Assembly: GCF_004357985.1 (NCBI RefSeq)
Contig: NZ_SMTF01000003.1
Location: 310,001 to 374,000, forward strand
Direction: 5' to 3'
Length of the DNA stretch: 64,000 nucleotides
Source of the DNA: Luteimonas aestuarii
Lineage (GTDB): Bacteria; Pseudomonadota; Gammaproteobacteria; Xanthomonadales; Xanthomonadaceae
Position numbers and translations under genes: made by a program. Shown here piece after piece: positions 30,123 through 44,370 of this stretch. Each line of letters opens with the position of its first letter. Position 1 is the stretch's first letter. The notes beneath the pieces were generated by a model. That model saw nothing but the letters and a program-made list of their open reading frames with translations. It searched no databases and was not told the DNA's origin.

Positions 30123-31598
30123 CTACGGCCTGCGCACCCGCAGAGTGCACAGCCCGGCGACGATGAAACACGCGCCGCCCAGCATCAGCACGCGGATCGG
30201 CTGGCCGTCGAACAATTGCGACACCAGCACGCCCAGCGTGCTCACCGCGACCAGCTGCGGGATCACGATGAAGAAATTGAAGATGCCCATGTAGATGCCC
30301 ATCTTCGACGCTGGCAGGCTGTCGGACAGCATCGCGTAGGGCAGCGACAGGATCGACGCCCAGGCGAAGCCCACGCCGACCATCGACAGCAGCAACCATT
30401 GCGGATCGCGGATGAAGGCGATCGACAGCAGGCCGAGGCCGCCCAGCCAGAGGTTGACCAGATGGCTGGCGCGCAGCCCGAGCCGACGCGCCATCGTGGG
30501 GATGGCGATGGCGGCAAGCGCCGCGAACCCGTTGTAGGCGGCGAACAGCACGCCCACCCAGTTCGCGCCTTCGTTCCACAAGGCCGACGCAGTATCCGTG
30601 GTGCCGTAATGGTGCGAGGTGACCGCGGCCGTGGTGAACAGCCACATGCAGAACAGGCCGAACCAGGAGAAGAACTGCACCACGGCCAGTTGCCGCATCG
30701 TCAACGGCATGGCGTGCAGGTCGGCGGTGACCGTTGGCACCATCGAGCCGCGCGGCAGCGACGGCGCGACGACGCGCAGCAGGCCATACGCCATCGGCAA
30801 GCCCGCCAGCACGTACAGCATGCGGTTCCAGCCGAAGTACGCCACGGCGCACGCGCCCAATGCGCCGACCAGCAACCATGGCCAACCGCCATTCGCCCCC
30901 GGCACGGGTGCATCGCCCGCCACGGCGCCCTCGGGCTCGGCATCATCGAAGCTGCGCAGTTCTTCCGGCGAGTATTCGCGGCTGCGCAGCACCGTCCACA
31001 GGATCGCCAGGAACAGCACCGCGCCACCGGCGTAGAACGCGTAGCGCACGGTATCGGGCACCACGCCGGGCGCGGCGGTGTTCGCCACGCCCCACTTCGC
31101 CAGCAACCACGGCAACAGACTGGCCACCACCGAGCCCACGCCGATGAAGAACCCCTGCATCGCGTAGCCGGTGGGACGCTGCCGCGGCGACAGCTGGTCG
31201 CCGACGAAGGCGCGGAACGGCTCCATCGACACGTTGAGCGAGGCATCGAGGATCCACAGCGTGCCCGCGGCGATCCACAGCTCGGGCGAGTTGGGCATCA
31301 CCAGCAGCGCGGCGGTGGAGAAGATCGCACCCCACAGGAAATACGGACGGCGGCGACCGAAGCGGGTCCAGGTGCGGTCGGAGAAATAGCCGATCACCGG
31401 CTGCACCAGCAGGCCGGTCAGCGGAGCGGCGATCCACAGCCCCGGCACCTGCTCCATGTCCGCGCCCAGCGTCTGGAAGATGCGGCTGACATTGGCGTTC
31501 TGCAGCGCGAAGCCGAACTGGATGCCCAGGAAGCCGAAGCACATGTTCCAGATCTGCCAGAACGACAGCTGCGGCTTCTCGCGTGGTGTCACGGCCAT
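30123..31598 (-). CDS. SLC45-type MFS sugar transporter
   Basis: 491 residues, twelve predicted membrane helices, with a long central loop (about 195-235). The opening FWQIWNMCFGFLGIQFGFALQNANVSRIFQTLGAD and the TM2-3 loop SDRTWTRFGRRRPYFLWGA are the signature of the sucrose/maltose-type MFS group (SLC45/GPH-like) that accompanies GH13 enzymes in Xanthomonas and Caulobacter. Expected role: proton-coupled uptake of maltose or maltodextrin across the inner membrane. The start at 31598 puts the protein N-terminus at MAVTPREKPQLS; upstream in-frame codons are poor. Divergent from the alpha-glucosidase gene across a 309-bp region holding one LacI-type operator. Confidence 0.9.
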   Translation of the reverse strand: MAVTPREKPQLSFWQIWNMCFGFLGIQFGFALQNANVSRIFQTLGADMEQVPGLWIAAPLTGLLVQPVIGYFSDRTWTRFGRRRPYFLWGAIFSTAALLVMPNSPELWIAAGTLWILDASLNVSMEPFRAFVGDQLSPRQRPTGYAMQGFFIGVGSVVASLLPWLLAKWGVANTAAPGVVPDTVRYAFYAGGAVLFLAILWTVLRSREYSPEELRSFDDAEPEGAVAGDAPVPGANGGWPWLLVGALGACAVAYFGWNRMLYVLAGLPMAYGLLRVVAPSLPRGSMVPTVTADLHAMPLTMRQLAVVQFFSWFGLFCMWLFTTAAVTSHHYGTTDTASALWNEGANWVGVLFAAYNGFAALAAIAIPTMARRLGLRASHLVNLWLGGLGLLSIAFIRDPQWLLLSMVGVGFAWASILSLPYAMLSDSLPASKMGIYMGIFNFFIVIPQLVAVSTLGVLVSQLFDGQPIRVLMLGGACFIVAGLCTLRVRRP

Positions 31599-31787
31599 GG
31601 AACCCCTGCCCCGGATGTGGTGCGCGCATTCTCCGCGCAGCCGAGTGCGCTTGCCTTGCCGCATCGCAACATGGCCCGCGGACTGCCCGAACACCGTCGC
31701 GATGCAGGAATCGCAAGGACGTCAAGCGATTTTTTGCAATCGACGAGCTTCGACCCGGGGCTTCACGGTGATCGCGAATCGATGCTG

Positions 31788-31801
31788 TGCATACGTATTC
31801 A
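31788..31801. promoter_or_regulatory. LacI-type operator, copy 1
   Basis: TGCATACGTATTCA: two 7-bp half-sites meeting at a central CG, the classical LacI-family architecture. Located between the divergent transporter/amylase and alpha-glucosidase/pullulanase units. The same 14-mer occurs in reverse orientation at 36581. The rest of 31599-31907 holds no gene; a TGGAAT hexamer at about 31847 could be a -10 for the alpha-glucosidase gene. Confidence 0.75.
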
Positions 31802-31907
31802 TGGCGTCCCGCCCGTCGCGCCGCTGCTCGGCAAACGCCGTGCTGTGGAATAGTGGCGTCCGCAACGGGACGCCACCGGCGTCAGATCGAAACAACCCGG
31901 GGACACG

Positions 31908-33569
31908 ATGGCAGTCGAACACTGGTGGCGTGGTGCGGTGATCTACCAGATCTATCCGCGCAGCTACATGGATACCGATGGCGATGGCGTGGGCGACCTG
32001 CCCGGTATCGTCGCGCGCCTTGGCCATGTGGCCTCGCTCGGCGTGGACGCGATCTGGATCTCGCCGTTCTTCAAGTCGCCGATGGCCGACTTCGGTTACG
32101 ACATCGCCGACTACCGCGCCGTCGATCCCCTGTTCGGTACCCTGGACGACTTCGACCGGCTGCTGGAGAAAGCGCACGCGCTGGGCATCCGGGTGATGAT
32201 CGACCAGGTGCTCAGCCATACCTCCAGCGAGCACGACTGGTTCAGGGAAAGCCGCCAGAGCCGCGACAACCCCAAGGCCGACTGGTACGTCTGGGCCGAC
32301 CCGAAGGACGACGGCACCCCACCGAACAACTGGATGTCGCTGTTCGGCGGCGTCGCCTGGCGCTGGGAGCCGCGGCGCGAGCAGTACTACCTGCACAACT
32401 TCCTGTCGTCGCAGCCCGACCTCAACTTCCACAACCCCGCCGTGCAGCAGGCCACGCTGGACAACGTGAGGTTCTGGCTGGCCCGCGGCGTCGACGGCCT
32501 GCGCCTGGACGCGATCAACTTCTGCTTCCACGATGCACGGCTGCGCGACAACCCGCCCAAGCCCAAGGACCAGCGCGTCGGTCGCGGCTTCAGCCCCGAC
32601 AACCCCTACGCCTACCAGTACCACTGGCACAACAACACGCAGCCGGAGAACCTGCCGTTCCTCGAATCGCTGCGCGCGCTGCTGGACCGCTACCCCGGCG
32701 CGACCACGCTTGGCGAGATCTCCTCCGAAGACTCGCTGGCCACCACGGCTGAATACGTCAACGGCCAGCGCCTGCACATGGGCTACAGCTTCGAGCTGCT
32801 GACCGACGACTTCAGCGCCGACTACATCCGCGGCACGGTCGAACGGCTGGAAGCGGCGATGACCGAAGGCTGGCCGTGCTGGGCGATCTCCAACCATGAC
32901 GTGCAGCGCGCGGTGACGCGCTGGGGCGGCGCCAATCCTCCGCCGCAACTGGCGCCAATGCTGGTTGCGCTGGTGTGCTCGCTGCGCGGTTCGGTCTGCC
33001 TGTACCAGGGCGAGGAACTGGGCCTGCCGGAAGCCGAGGTGCCGTTCGAAGCATTGCAGGACCCCTACGGCATCGCATTCTGGCCGAACTTCAAGGGCCG
33101 CGACGGCTGTCGCACGCCGATGCCATGGACCGGGCGCAGCGACGACTTCAGCACCGGCAGGCCTTGGCTGCCGATCCCTGAGGCGCACGCCACGCTCAAC
33201 GTGGCGGCGCAGGAGGCCGATCCGCGTTCGACGCTCAACGCCACGCGCCGCTTCCTGCGCTGGCGGCGCACGCAGCCGGCGCTGGTGCATGGCGCGATCC
33301 GCTTCATCGACACGCCGGAGCCGGTGCTTGCGTTCGTCCGCGAACACGAGGGGCAGCGCATGCTGGTGGCGTTCAACCTGTCGGCAGCGCCGGTCGCCAT
33401 CGAGTTGCCGGGTATCGACGCACGACGCATCGACGACCATGGTCTGTCGTCCGGCGAACTTGCCGCGCAGCGCCTGCATCTGCCGGCTTACGGCGTGTTG
33501 TTCGGCGAGCTGGCGCGCTCGGCCACATCGGCTCCATCGATGCCGGAACTGTGCGCCCCGCACTCGTAG
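31908..33569 (+). CDS. GH13_23 alpha-glucosidase (XgtA-like)
   Basis: 553 residues. Cleaves, and probably transfers, terminal alpha-1,4-linked glucose from maltose and malto-oligosaccharides; cytoplasmic, as there is no signal peptide. The sequence closely resembles the Xanthomonas campestris alpha-glucosyl transfer enzyme XgtA. The catalytic triad falls at D201 (DGLRLDAINF), E270 (TTLGEISSED) and D331 (AISNHDVQRA), the same numbering I recall for XgtA. Region I is DQVLSHTSSEH; substrate-pocket segments CLYQGEELGLPEAE and CRTPMPW are intact. First gene of the plus-strand unit, 149 bp before the pullulanase gene. Whether hydrolysis or transglucosylation dominates cannot be told from sequence. 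Confidence 0.95.
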   Translation: MAVEHWWRGAVIYQIYPRSYMDTDGDGVGDLPGIVARLGHVASLGVDAIWISPFFKSPMADFGYDIADYRAVDPLFGTLDDFDRLLEKAHALGIRVMIDQVLSHTSSEHDWFRESRQSRDNPKADWYVWADPKDDGTPPNNWMSLFGGVAWRWEPRREQYYLHNFLSSQPDLNFHNPAVQQATLDNVRFWLARGVDGLRLDAINFCFHDARLRDNPPKPKDQRVGRGFSPDNPYAYQYHWHNNTQPENLPFLESLRALLDRYPGATTLGEISSEDSLATTAEYVNGQRLHMGYSFELLTDDFSADYIRGTVERLEAAMTEGWPCWAISNHDVQRAVTRWGGANPPPQLAPMLVALVCSLRGSVCLYQGEELGLPEAEVPFEALQDPYGIAFWPNFKGRDGCRTPMPWTGRSDDFSTGRPWLPIPEAHATLNVAAQEADPRSTLNATRRFLRWRRTQPALVHGAIRFIDTPEPVLAFVREHEGQRMLVAFNLSAAPVAIELPGIDARRIDDHGLSSGELAAQRLHLPAYGVLFGELARSATSAPSMPELCAPHS

Positions 33570-33589
33570 ACGCAACACCGAAGCCCTGC

Positions 33590-33657
33590 AGGAGCGGGCC
33601 ATGCCCGCGAAAGCCTGCGTCGCAGCTGCCGCCCAGTCGCGCCCATGGGGCGCTCCT
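33590..33657. repeat. REP-like inverted repeat between alpha-glucosidase and pullulanase genes
   Basis: Outer arms aggagcg (33590-33596) and cgctcct (33651-33657), with an inner palindrome gcgggc / gcccgc (33594-33608). The form aggagcgggc...gcgctccta resembles REP families of pseudomonads and xanthomonads. It could fold in the mRNA and adjust the ratio between the two enzymes. Confidence 0.6.
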
Positions 33658-33718
33658 ACGATCCGGGCAGCGAATCATCAGGAAAATGCACCTGCAAAAC
33701 CAGCCCGCCGGAAACGAC

Positions 33719-36490
<2,772 letters not shown>

Positions 36491-36580
36491 CGCACGCGCT
36501 GATCGCCCATCGAACCGTGTCGCGCTCAGGGACCTGACGCAATGGCGCACGACGGGCAGTCGAATCGCCGGAAGCCCCTA

Positions 36581-36594
36581 TGAATACGTATGCA
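36581..36594. promoter_or_regulatory. LacI-type operator, copy 2
   Basis: TGAATACGTATGCA, the exact reverse complement of the site at 31788-31801, placed 141 bp before the TonB receptor start inside a 244-bp gap after the pullulanase gene. It suggests the receptor has its own promoter under the same LacI-type regulator. Confidence 0.75.
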
Positions 36595-36734
36595 AGGCGA
36601 TTTCCAGCACCCGCGGGACGACTACCATGACCTCGCGCACCCGGGTAAGCCACCCCGGAGCCGCCCAGCGTTCCGGCAACACGTCGGCGCAGGCCCATCA
36701 CGAATCGAAGACGACATTGCCTTGGGAGGGGAAA

Positions 36735-39479
36735 ATGTTGCAACGCAAGCGCAACCTGCTCAGCGCCGCACTGGCCACCGCGATCGTGGTCGCCATGCCA
36801 CAGGTGCAGGCGCAGGAACAGAACGACACCGAATCCCAGGGCGAAGCGTCCGAACTCGATCGCGTCACCGTCACCGGCATCCGCCGCGGCATCGAAGGCG
36901 CCATCTCGGTCAAGAAGGATGCGACATCCATCGTCGAGGCGATCTCCGCCGAAGACATCGGCAAGCTGCCTGACGTAAGCATCGCCGAATCGCTGGCGAG
37001 GCTGCCTGGCCTTGCGGCGCAGCGCGTCGCGGGGCGCGCACAGGTCATCAGCGTGCGCGGCCTGTCGCCCGACTTCTCCACGACGCTGCTCAATGGCCGC
37101 GAGATGGTGAGCACCGGCGACAACCGCAGCGTCGAGTTCGACCAGTATCCGTCGGAGCTGATCAGCGGCGTCACCGTGTACAAGACCCCTGACGCGGCCC
37201 TGATCGGCCAGGGCCTGTCCGGCACGCTGGACATGCAGACGGCACGCCCGTTGAGCTTCGATGGACCCGTCGGTGCCATCGGTGTCCGCGGCCTGCATAA
37301 CGCCCTCGGCGCCGCGGCCGACGCCACCAGCTATGGCGAGCGCATCAACGCCAGCTACATCACCCAGTCGGAAGACCGCCGCTTCGGCTTCGCCGTCGGC
37401 TACTCGCACTCCACCACGCCGGTGCAGGAGAACCAGGTGGGGCTGTACGAACCGTGGCAAGCGATCGGCGAGGGCTGGCGGCCCGGCGTCACGCCCGGCA
37501 CGTTCTATTCCGACGGCATCAAGGCCCTGCGCCGTACCGGCGAAACCAGGCGCGATGGCCTGATGGCCACGCTGCAGTTCCGCCCCTCCAATGCCTGGAC
37601 CAGCACGCTCGACCTGTTCTACTCCAAGGCCGAGCAGGTCAACACCGCGAACCAGTTCGAGGTGCACATCGGCGACTACAACGGTGGCTTCGACCGCTTG
37701 CAGGTCACCAACCCGCAGGTCAACGGCAACAACACCTTCACCGGCGGCGTGGCGAACAACGTCTATCCGCTGGTGCGCGGCATGTACAACCAGCGCGAAG
37801 ACGAAATCAGGGCATTCGGCTGGAACAACGCCTTCAGCGTGGGCATGGCGAGCATCGTCGCCGACGTGAGCTACTCGCGCACCGAGCGCGACGAGCTCAA
37901 CCTCGAGAACAACCTGCAGCGCCTGCCTTCGCCGCAGCTCGACTCTGTCGGCCTGGAGTTCCGGCAGGATGGGTTCTCGCAGATCCGGCCGGGTTTCGAC
38001 TACTCCAATCCGTCCGAGCTGTTCCTGGCCAATACCATCTACGGTTCCGGCTACGGCAAGGTGCCGCGGGTCGAAGACGAGCTGCGCGCCGTGCGGGTCA
38101 CGGCGTCGGTCCCGGCGCCCGAATCGCTGACGCTGTTTTCCGACTTCGACTTCGGCATCAACCATGCCGATCGCCAGAAGAACAAGTGGCAGCCGGAAGG
38201 CAACATCAACCTGGGCCCGGGCGGCGTCTCGGCCATCGCTTCCGACCTGCAGTACCGCCCGGTCGACCTCGGTTTCGCAGGCATCGGCGCCATCCCGGCA
38301 TGGAACGTGCCGGCGGCCGTTGCGCGCTACATGACATTCGAACCGGTCGACAACCTGTCCTACCTCATCCCGAAGGCGTGGCAGGTGGACGAGGAGATCA
38401 CCACCGGCTTCGTGCGTGCGAACATCGACACGCAATGGGGCGCGGTGCCGGTGCGCGGCAACGTCGGCGTGCAGGTGCAGCACGTCGACCAGTCGTCCAC
38501 CTCGCGCTACTGGGACGCCACGCGCCCGGAAGGACAGAACGTACAGCCGATCGTGCGCGGCAAGACCTATACGGACGTGCTGCCGAGCCTCAACTTCGCG
38601 TTCTCGCTCACCGACGACCAGACGCTGCGCGTGGCGCTGGCAGAACAGGTCGCACGCCCGCGCGTGGACGAGCTGCGCGCCTCGCTGGAGTTTGGCGTGA
38701 ACACCGCGACTGGCGAACCCGGCGGCGGCGGCGGCAACCCTGAACTCGACCCGTGGCGCGCCTATGCGTTCGACATCTCCTACGAGAAGTATTTCGGCGC
38801 CAGGGCCTACCTGGCGGCGGCGTACTACTACAAGGACCTGCGGACCTACATCTACACCGAAGCCCGCGACGGTTACGACTTCAGCGACCTGCTGGTCGAC
38901 TACGTGCCCGGGCCGGGCGAGCCTCCGACGCAGAGCATCGGTCGCTTCACCGCGCCCTACAACGGCGAGGGCGGTTCGATGCAGGGCATCGAGCTGACCG
39001 CATCGATCCCCTTCGACCTGTTCAGCGATGCCATGCGCGGCTTCGGCATCATCGCCAGCGCCAGCTTCAACGACAGCGACATCACCATCCCGCCGCCGCC
39101 AAACGCGCAAAGCAGCGTGGGCAGTGAGAGCATCATGCTGCCGGGCCTGTCCGAGCGCGTCTACAACCTCACCGCGTACTACGAGCGCAACGGCTTCGAG
39201 GCGCGCGTCAGCCAGCGTCGGCGTTCGGATTTCATCGGCGAGATCGGCAACTTCGACGGCGACCGTTCGCTGCGCTACGTCGTCGGCGAGAACATCACCG
39301 ATGCGCAGGTCAGCTACGCCTTCGGCGACCACACCGGCCTGGGCGGCCTGAGCGTGCTGTTCCAGGTGAGCAACCTGACCAACGAGGCCTACCAGACGTA
39401 TGCCGGCACCCGCGACCGCCCGCTAGAGTACATCGAGTGGGGCCGCACCTACCTGCTGGGCGTGAACTACCGCTTCTGA
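36735..39479 (+). CDS. TonB-dependent receptor, probably for maltodextrin (MalA-like)
   Basis: 914 residues. Outer-membrane beta-barrel that imports its ligand using TonB energy. Signal peptide 1-27 (LLSAALATAIVVAMPQVQAQ), TonB-box region DRVTVTGIRRG, plug domain about 45-180 (KLPDVSIAESLARLPGLAAQ, ISVRGLSPDFSTTLLNGREM), then a 22-strand barrel ending in the aromatic terminal strand WGRTYLLGVNYRF. The plug form belongs to the large xanthomonad/caulobacter oligosaccharide group that includes Caulobacter MalA. The start at 36735 is supported by AGGGGA just upstream. Substrate assignment rests on neighbours: pullulanase, alpha-glucosidase, amylase and sugar transporter. A terminator follows. Confidence 0.92.
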   Translation: MLQRKRNLLSAALATAIVVAMPQVQAQEQNDTESQGEASELDRVTVTGIRRGIEGAISVKKDATSIVEAISAEDIGKLPDVSIAESLARLPGLAAQRVAGRAQVISVRGLSPDFSTTLLNGREMVSTGDNRSVEFDQYPSELISGVTVYKTPDAALIGQGLSGTLDMQTARPLSFDGPVGAIGVRGLHNALGAAADATSYGERINASYITQSEDRRFGFAVGYSHSTTPVQENQVGLYEPWQAIGEGWRPGVTPGTFYSDGIKALRRTGETRRDGLMATLQFRPSNAWTSTLDLFYSKAEQVNTANQFEVHIGDYNGGFDRLQVTNPQVNGNNTFTGGVANNVYPLVRGMYNQREDEIRAFGWNNAFSVGMASIVADVSYSRTERDELNLENNLQRLPSPQLDSVGLEFRQDGFSQIRPGFDYSNPSELFLANTIYGSGYGKVPRVEDELRAVRVTASVPAPESLTLFSDFDFGINHADRQKNKWQPEGNINLGPGGVSAIASDLQYRPVDLGFAGIGAIPAWNVPAAVARYMTFEPVDNLSYLIPKAWQVDEEITTGFVRANIDTQWGAVPVRGNVGVQVQHVDQSSTSRYWDATRPEGQNVQPIVRGKTYTDVLPSLNFAFSLTDDQTLRVALAEQVARPRVDELRASLEFGVNTATGEPGGGGGNPELDPWRAYAFDISYEKYFGARAYLAAAYYYKDLRTYIYTEARDGYDFSDLLVDYVPGPGEPPTQSIGRFTAPYNGEGGSMQGIELTASIPFDLFSDAMRGFGIIASASFNDSDITIPPPPNAQSSVGSESIMLPGLSERVYNLTAYYERNGFEARVSQRRRSDFIGEIGNFDGDRSLRYVVGENITDAQVSYAFGDHTGLGGLSVLFQVSNLTNEAYQTYAGTRDRPLEYIEWGRTYLLGVNYRF

Positions 39480-39499
39480 GCCCGACGGGAAGCGCACCA

Positions 39500-39533
39500 G
39501 CCCCGCCGGCAGGCCTTGCGGCGGGGCGTTTCA
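39500..39533 (+). terminator. terminator after the TonB receptor
   Basis: Stem gccccgcc (39500-39507) with ggcggggc (39520-39527), then gtttcatt. 20 bp after the receptor stop. Confidence 0.75.
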
Positions 39534-39630
39534 TTGGTCCCGCGAGCACTGGCCCCACCAGGGCTTGGTTGTCCCGGCACCCGGCGTAAGCTAGAATTCG
39601 CGACCCTGCACGGCGGTATCGGCAGCGATC

Positions 39631-39705
39631 GGGCGGTTAGCTCAGCGGTAGAGCACTACCTTGACATGGTAGGGGTCACAGGTTCGAACCCTGTACCGCC
39701 CACCA
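39631..39705 (+). tRNA. tRNA-Val (anticodon GAC)
   Basis: 75 nt including encoded CCA. Acceptor GGGCGGT/ACCGCCC with discriminator A; D-arm AGCTCAGCGGTAGAGCA; anticodon stem CTACC/GGTAG around loop TTGACAT (anticodon GAC); T-arm GGTTCGAACCC. No signs of integration next to it. Confidence 0.96.
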
Positions 39706-39738
39706 CGCCTCCAGGCGTGGTCCCGGCAGGACGACCAA

Positions 39739-39761
39739 CGGCGCCTATTGGCGCCGTTTTT
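39739..39761 (+). terminator. terminator after tRNA-Val
   Basis: Perfect 7-bp stem cggcgcc/ggcgccg with loop tatt, followed by five T; 33 bp past the tRNA and 25 bp before the end of the convergent uvrB gene. Confidence 0.88.
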
Positions 39762-39786
39762 GCGCCTGCGGTAGGCACATGGCCGG

Positions 39787-41823
<2,037 letters not shown>

Positions 41824-42012
41824 GTCAGCCTGTCAGTGTAGGTTCGAGTCGAGCCCGGGACAAAGGCCCAGGCGCGGACGGCGAGATCCGCGCACGAGGA
41901 TCGTATGGGGCCGGATGCGGGCTTTTCCTACCCATCCACCCGCATTCCCCCGATTCAGCCTCTTCAGCCAATGCCCGACTCTGGCCCCGTGAAGAGGCCA
42001 CGGAGGGCCGCC

Positions 42013-42543
42013 ATGAACCGCAAGGACGCGGGCTTCACGCTGATCGAGGCAGTTGTCGTGATGGCGGTGATGGTGATCCTCCTCACCATCGCCGTCCCAT
42101 CGATGGCCAGCCTGCTCGAGCGCCAGCGTGCCGCCAATGCCATGACATCACTGACCACCCAGATGGCCCAGGCCCGGATGGCAGCCATCACCTACCGAAA
42201 GCCCACGATCCTGTGCCCATCGTCGGACGGTCAGCACTGCCATCCAGGCGGGGACTGGAGCCTGGGCTGGATGCTGTTCCTGGACCGCGACAACAACCGC
42301 CGCCCCGATCCGGGTGACGACCTGCTGCGCGTGGACCTGCAGCCGCGCAGCCAGCACCTGAGGCTACCCGGCACCCGCGGCCGTCCTTACCTGCGCTATC
42401 TTCCGGATGGCCGTAGCGCCGGCACCAACCTCACGATCAATGTCTGCAACCGGCAGGGTGAAAAGCTGGGCGCCGTGATCGTGAACAACGCAGGCCGGCC
42501 ACGGACGGAGCGCCCGAAGGTGCCGACACCGTGCCCGGGCTGA
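42013..42543 (+). CDS. fimT: type IV pilus minor pseudopilin, FimT/GspH family
   Basis: 176 residues. Short prepilin leader MNRKDAG followed by FTLIEAVVVMAVMVILLTIA: cleavage by PilD after Gly, with Glu5 of the mature protein present. The C-terminal domain has the GspH/FimT form, with DWSLGWMLFLDRDNN and a terminal Cys pair (NVCNRQGEKLGAVIV to TPCPG). Minor pseudopilins prime pilus assembly, and FimT relatives bind DNA during transformation. The start at 42013 has CGGAGGG just upstream; longer in-frame starts (41905) would bury the leader. It stands alone here, away from a pil cluster. Confidence 0.85.
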   Translation: MNRKDAGFTLIEAVVVMAVMVILLTIAVPSMASLLERQRAANAMTSLTTQMAQARMAAITYRKPTILCPSSDGQHCHPGGDWSLGWMLFLDRDNNRRPDPGDDLLRVDLQPRSQHLRLPGTRGRPYLRYLPDGRSAGTNLTINVCNRQGEKLGAVIVNNAGRPRTERPKVPTPCPG

Positions 42544-42592
42544 TCGACCATGCTTGCCCGGGCCTGCCCTACCCCGTAAAATGCGCAGCCCC

Positions 42593-42669
42593 GCCCGAAT
42601 AGCTCAGCCGGTTAGAGCACTTGACTGTTAATCAGGGGGTCGTTGGTTCGAGTCCAACTTCGGGCGCCA
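42593..42669 (+). tRNA. tRNA-Asn (anticodon GTT)
   Basis: 77 nt with encoded CCA. Acceptor GCCCGAA/TTCGGGC with discriminator G; anticodon stem CTTGA/TCAGG around CTGTTAA (GTT); T-arm GGTTCGAGTCC. It is followed at once by an integrase gene, so its 3' end is the likely attachment site of the island. Confidence 0.96.
42640..42669 (+). other. probable attL at the tRNA-Asn 3' end
   Basis: The T-arm and acceptor end of tRNA-Asn is the classic target of P4-type integrases. The integrase starts 144 bp downstream. I did not find a second copy of this 3' end up to 64000, so the right boundary is unseen or eroded. Confidence 0.55.
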
Positions 42670-42813
42670 CTGTCTCTTCCGCGTACATCCCCATGCGTCC
42701 GCATGGGGGCGGAAACTCCAACCGGATCAAACCCTTGACGGCCGCATAAGTCCGCAAGCGTTCGGGATTGTCCAGTTCCAGCCGGCAGCATCTGCGCGTA
42801 GAAAAGTGCGTAG

Positions 42814-44016
42814 ATGCTGACCGATGCCGCCATCCGCGCACTCAAGCCGAAATCGACACTCTACCGAGTGGCCGACCGGGATGGCCTGTGCCTGGAAGTC
42901 ACCACGCGCGGCGCCAAGCACTGGCGCTACCGGTACCGTTGGGCCGGCAAGGGCCGCATGATCAGCCTGGGCAGCTACCCCGTCATCACCCTCGGGATGG
43001 CACGTGATCGCCTCCTGGATGCACGCAGGCAACTGGCCACTGGCACGGACCCGGCACAGGCTAAGCGCAAAGCCACGCGCGCCACCGCCGAGGCTGAACA
43101 CGGAAGATTCCCGACGTTCGCTGGCGCGTGGCTCGAGGAGCAGAAAAAGAACGTCAAGCCGCGGACCTTCGACAAGATGACCGCGATCGTCGGAAGGGAT
43201 CTGATCCCCGCCCTCCGCCAAGCCAACATCGCGACGCTCACCACACCCGAGGCCATGCGCGCCCTGGGTCCAATCAAGAAGCGTGCGCCCCACATGGCGA
43301 TCAAGGCAGTGGGGTACCTCAATGACATGGTGGACTACGCCATCAAGCAAGGCGTCCGGGAGGATGGACGAACGCTCAGCCTGAAGGGTGCCGTGAAACT
43401 CCCCAAGGCGATATCAGTCCCCTCGGCCCAGACTCCCGACGCCTTGCGGGGTGTTCTCGTTACGATCGATCGATACCCGAACGAGATCGTCCGAACCGCG
43501 CTTCAACTGATCGCATTGACCGTCCTCAGGCCCTCCAACATCGCCGAGGCCCGCTGGGAGCACATCGACACCGAGAATGCAGTCTGGAAGATACCTGGCG
43601 AGTTCATGAAAACCGGCGAAGATCACCTGGTGCCGCTGCCGACGCAGGCACTGGACCTGCTCAACAAAGCAAGAGAATGGTCCAGAAAGGATGGCTGGGT
43701 ATTTCCGGCGTTGTCTCGCAGGGGCACACCCCACCTGCATCGCGACACGCTCAGCAAGGCATTGAGGGACTCAGGCCTTAAAGGACAACACGTGCCACAC
43801 GGATTCAGAGCAAGCCTGCGCACGCTTGCGCGCGAGGAGTTCGGTATCGACATCGACGTTCTCGAGGCACAGCTGGCGCATAGCCGAGGCAATGCAACAG
43901 AGCAAGCTTACAACAGGGCAAAGCACCTAAAGTCGCGCGCAGTCGTGATGCAGCGTTGGGCCGACTGGCTTGACCAACTCCGACGCTCAGCGGGTAAGAC
44001 GATCAACCCTCGGTAG
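42814..44016 (+). CDS. P4-type tyrosine integrase
   Basis: 400 residues. Integrates or excises a genomic island at the adjacent tRNA-Asn. The N-terminal arm-binding domain (DUF4102 type) reads MLTDAAIRALKPKSTLYRV, with YRYRWAGKGRMISLGSYP. The core-binding domain covers about 100-190. The catalytic domain has Arg in TVLRPSNIAEARW, Lys near FMKTGEDHLVPL, H-x-x-R as PHGFRASLRTLA, His in LAHSRGN and Tyr in EQAYNRAKH. All five catalytic positions are present, so the enzyme looks functional. Its 3' end overlaps the convergent small gene by 14 bp. The GC content falls sharply after this gene. Confidence 0.94.
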   Translation: MLTDAAIRALKPKSTLYRVADRDGLCLEVTTRGAKHWRYRYRWAGKGRMISLGSYPVITLGMARDRLLDARRQLATGTDPAQAKRKATRATAEAEHGRFPTFAGAWLEEQKKNVKPRTFDKMTAIVGRDLIPALRQANIATLTTPEAMRALGPIKKRAPHMAIKAVGYLNDMVDYAIKQGVREDGRTLSLKGAVKLPKAISVPSAQTPDALRGVLVTIDRYPNEIVRTALQLIALTVLRPSNIAEARWEHIDTENAVWKIPGEFMKTGEDHLVPLPTQALDLLNKAREWSRKDGWVFPALSRRGTPHLHRDTLSKALRDSGLKGQHVPHGFRASLRTLAREEFGIDIDVLEAQLAHSRGNATEQAYNRAKHLKSRAVVMQRWADWLDQLRRSAGKTINPR

Positions 44017-44320
44017 AGAACCGCGATCCCAACACTCTTTCCAACGACCCCTCGATCATCTGGACTTGCATCGATCTCGCCGGATCTCTCTTCAGCTCCG
44101 AAATCAGGGCGCGAACTCCCGAGACCGCATAGTCCGACTGTTTCATGAGAATGTCCAGGATCTCGACTTCTACATCTATTCCCTCCAAATATCCTTCAAG
44201 AAAACTGCCATCAGGCTTAACAAGGCTCTGTGAGAGAGAAGCGCCCTGCACAATGCTCGCACCAACCAAACCAGAGATGATCCCGAGCTGATGCGACGTT
44301 AATCTGATCTCATGATCCAT
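44003..44320 (-). CDS. unknown small protein, island gene
   Basis: 105 residues, not recognised. A GAGG ribosome-binding sequence precedes the ATG. The protein starts MDHEIRLTSHQLGIISGLVG; a mildly hydrophobic Gly/Ala/Ser segment (residues 14-32) is followed by an acidic helix (GYLEGIDVEVEILDILMKQS) and a basic C-terminus. No signal peptide or known motif. Its GC is visibly lower than the core genome. It converges with the integrase end and heads away from the next three genes, which lie on the same strand. Confidence 0.55.
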   Translation of the reverse strand: MDHEIRLTSHQLGIISGLVGASIVQGASLSQSLVKPDGSFLEGYLEGIDVEVEILDILMKQSDYAVSGVRALISELKRDPARSMQVQMIEGSLERVLGSRFSTEG

Positions 44321-44370
44321 GCTCGATACCTCGCGCTTCAGTAACTACATCCAGCTCCAAGGCTGACATC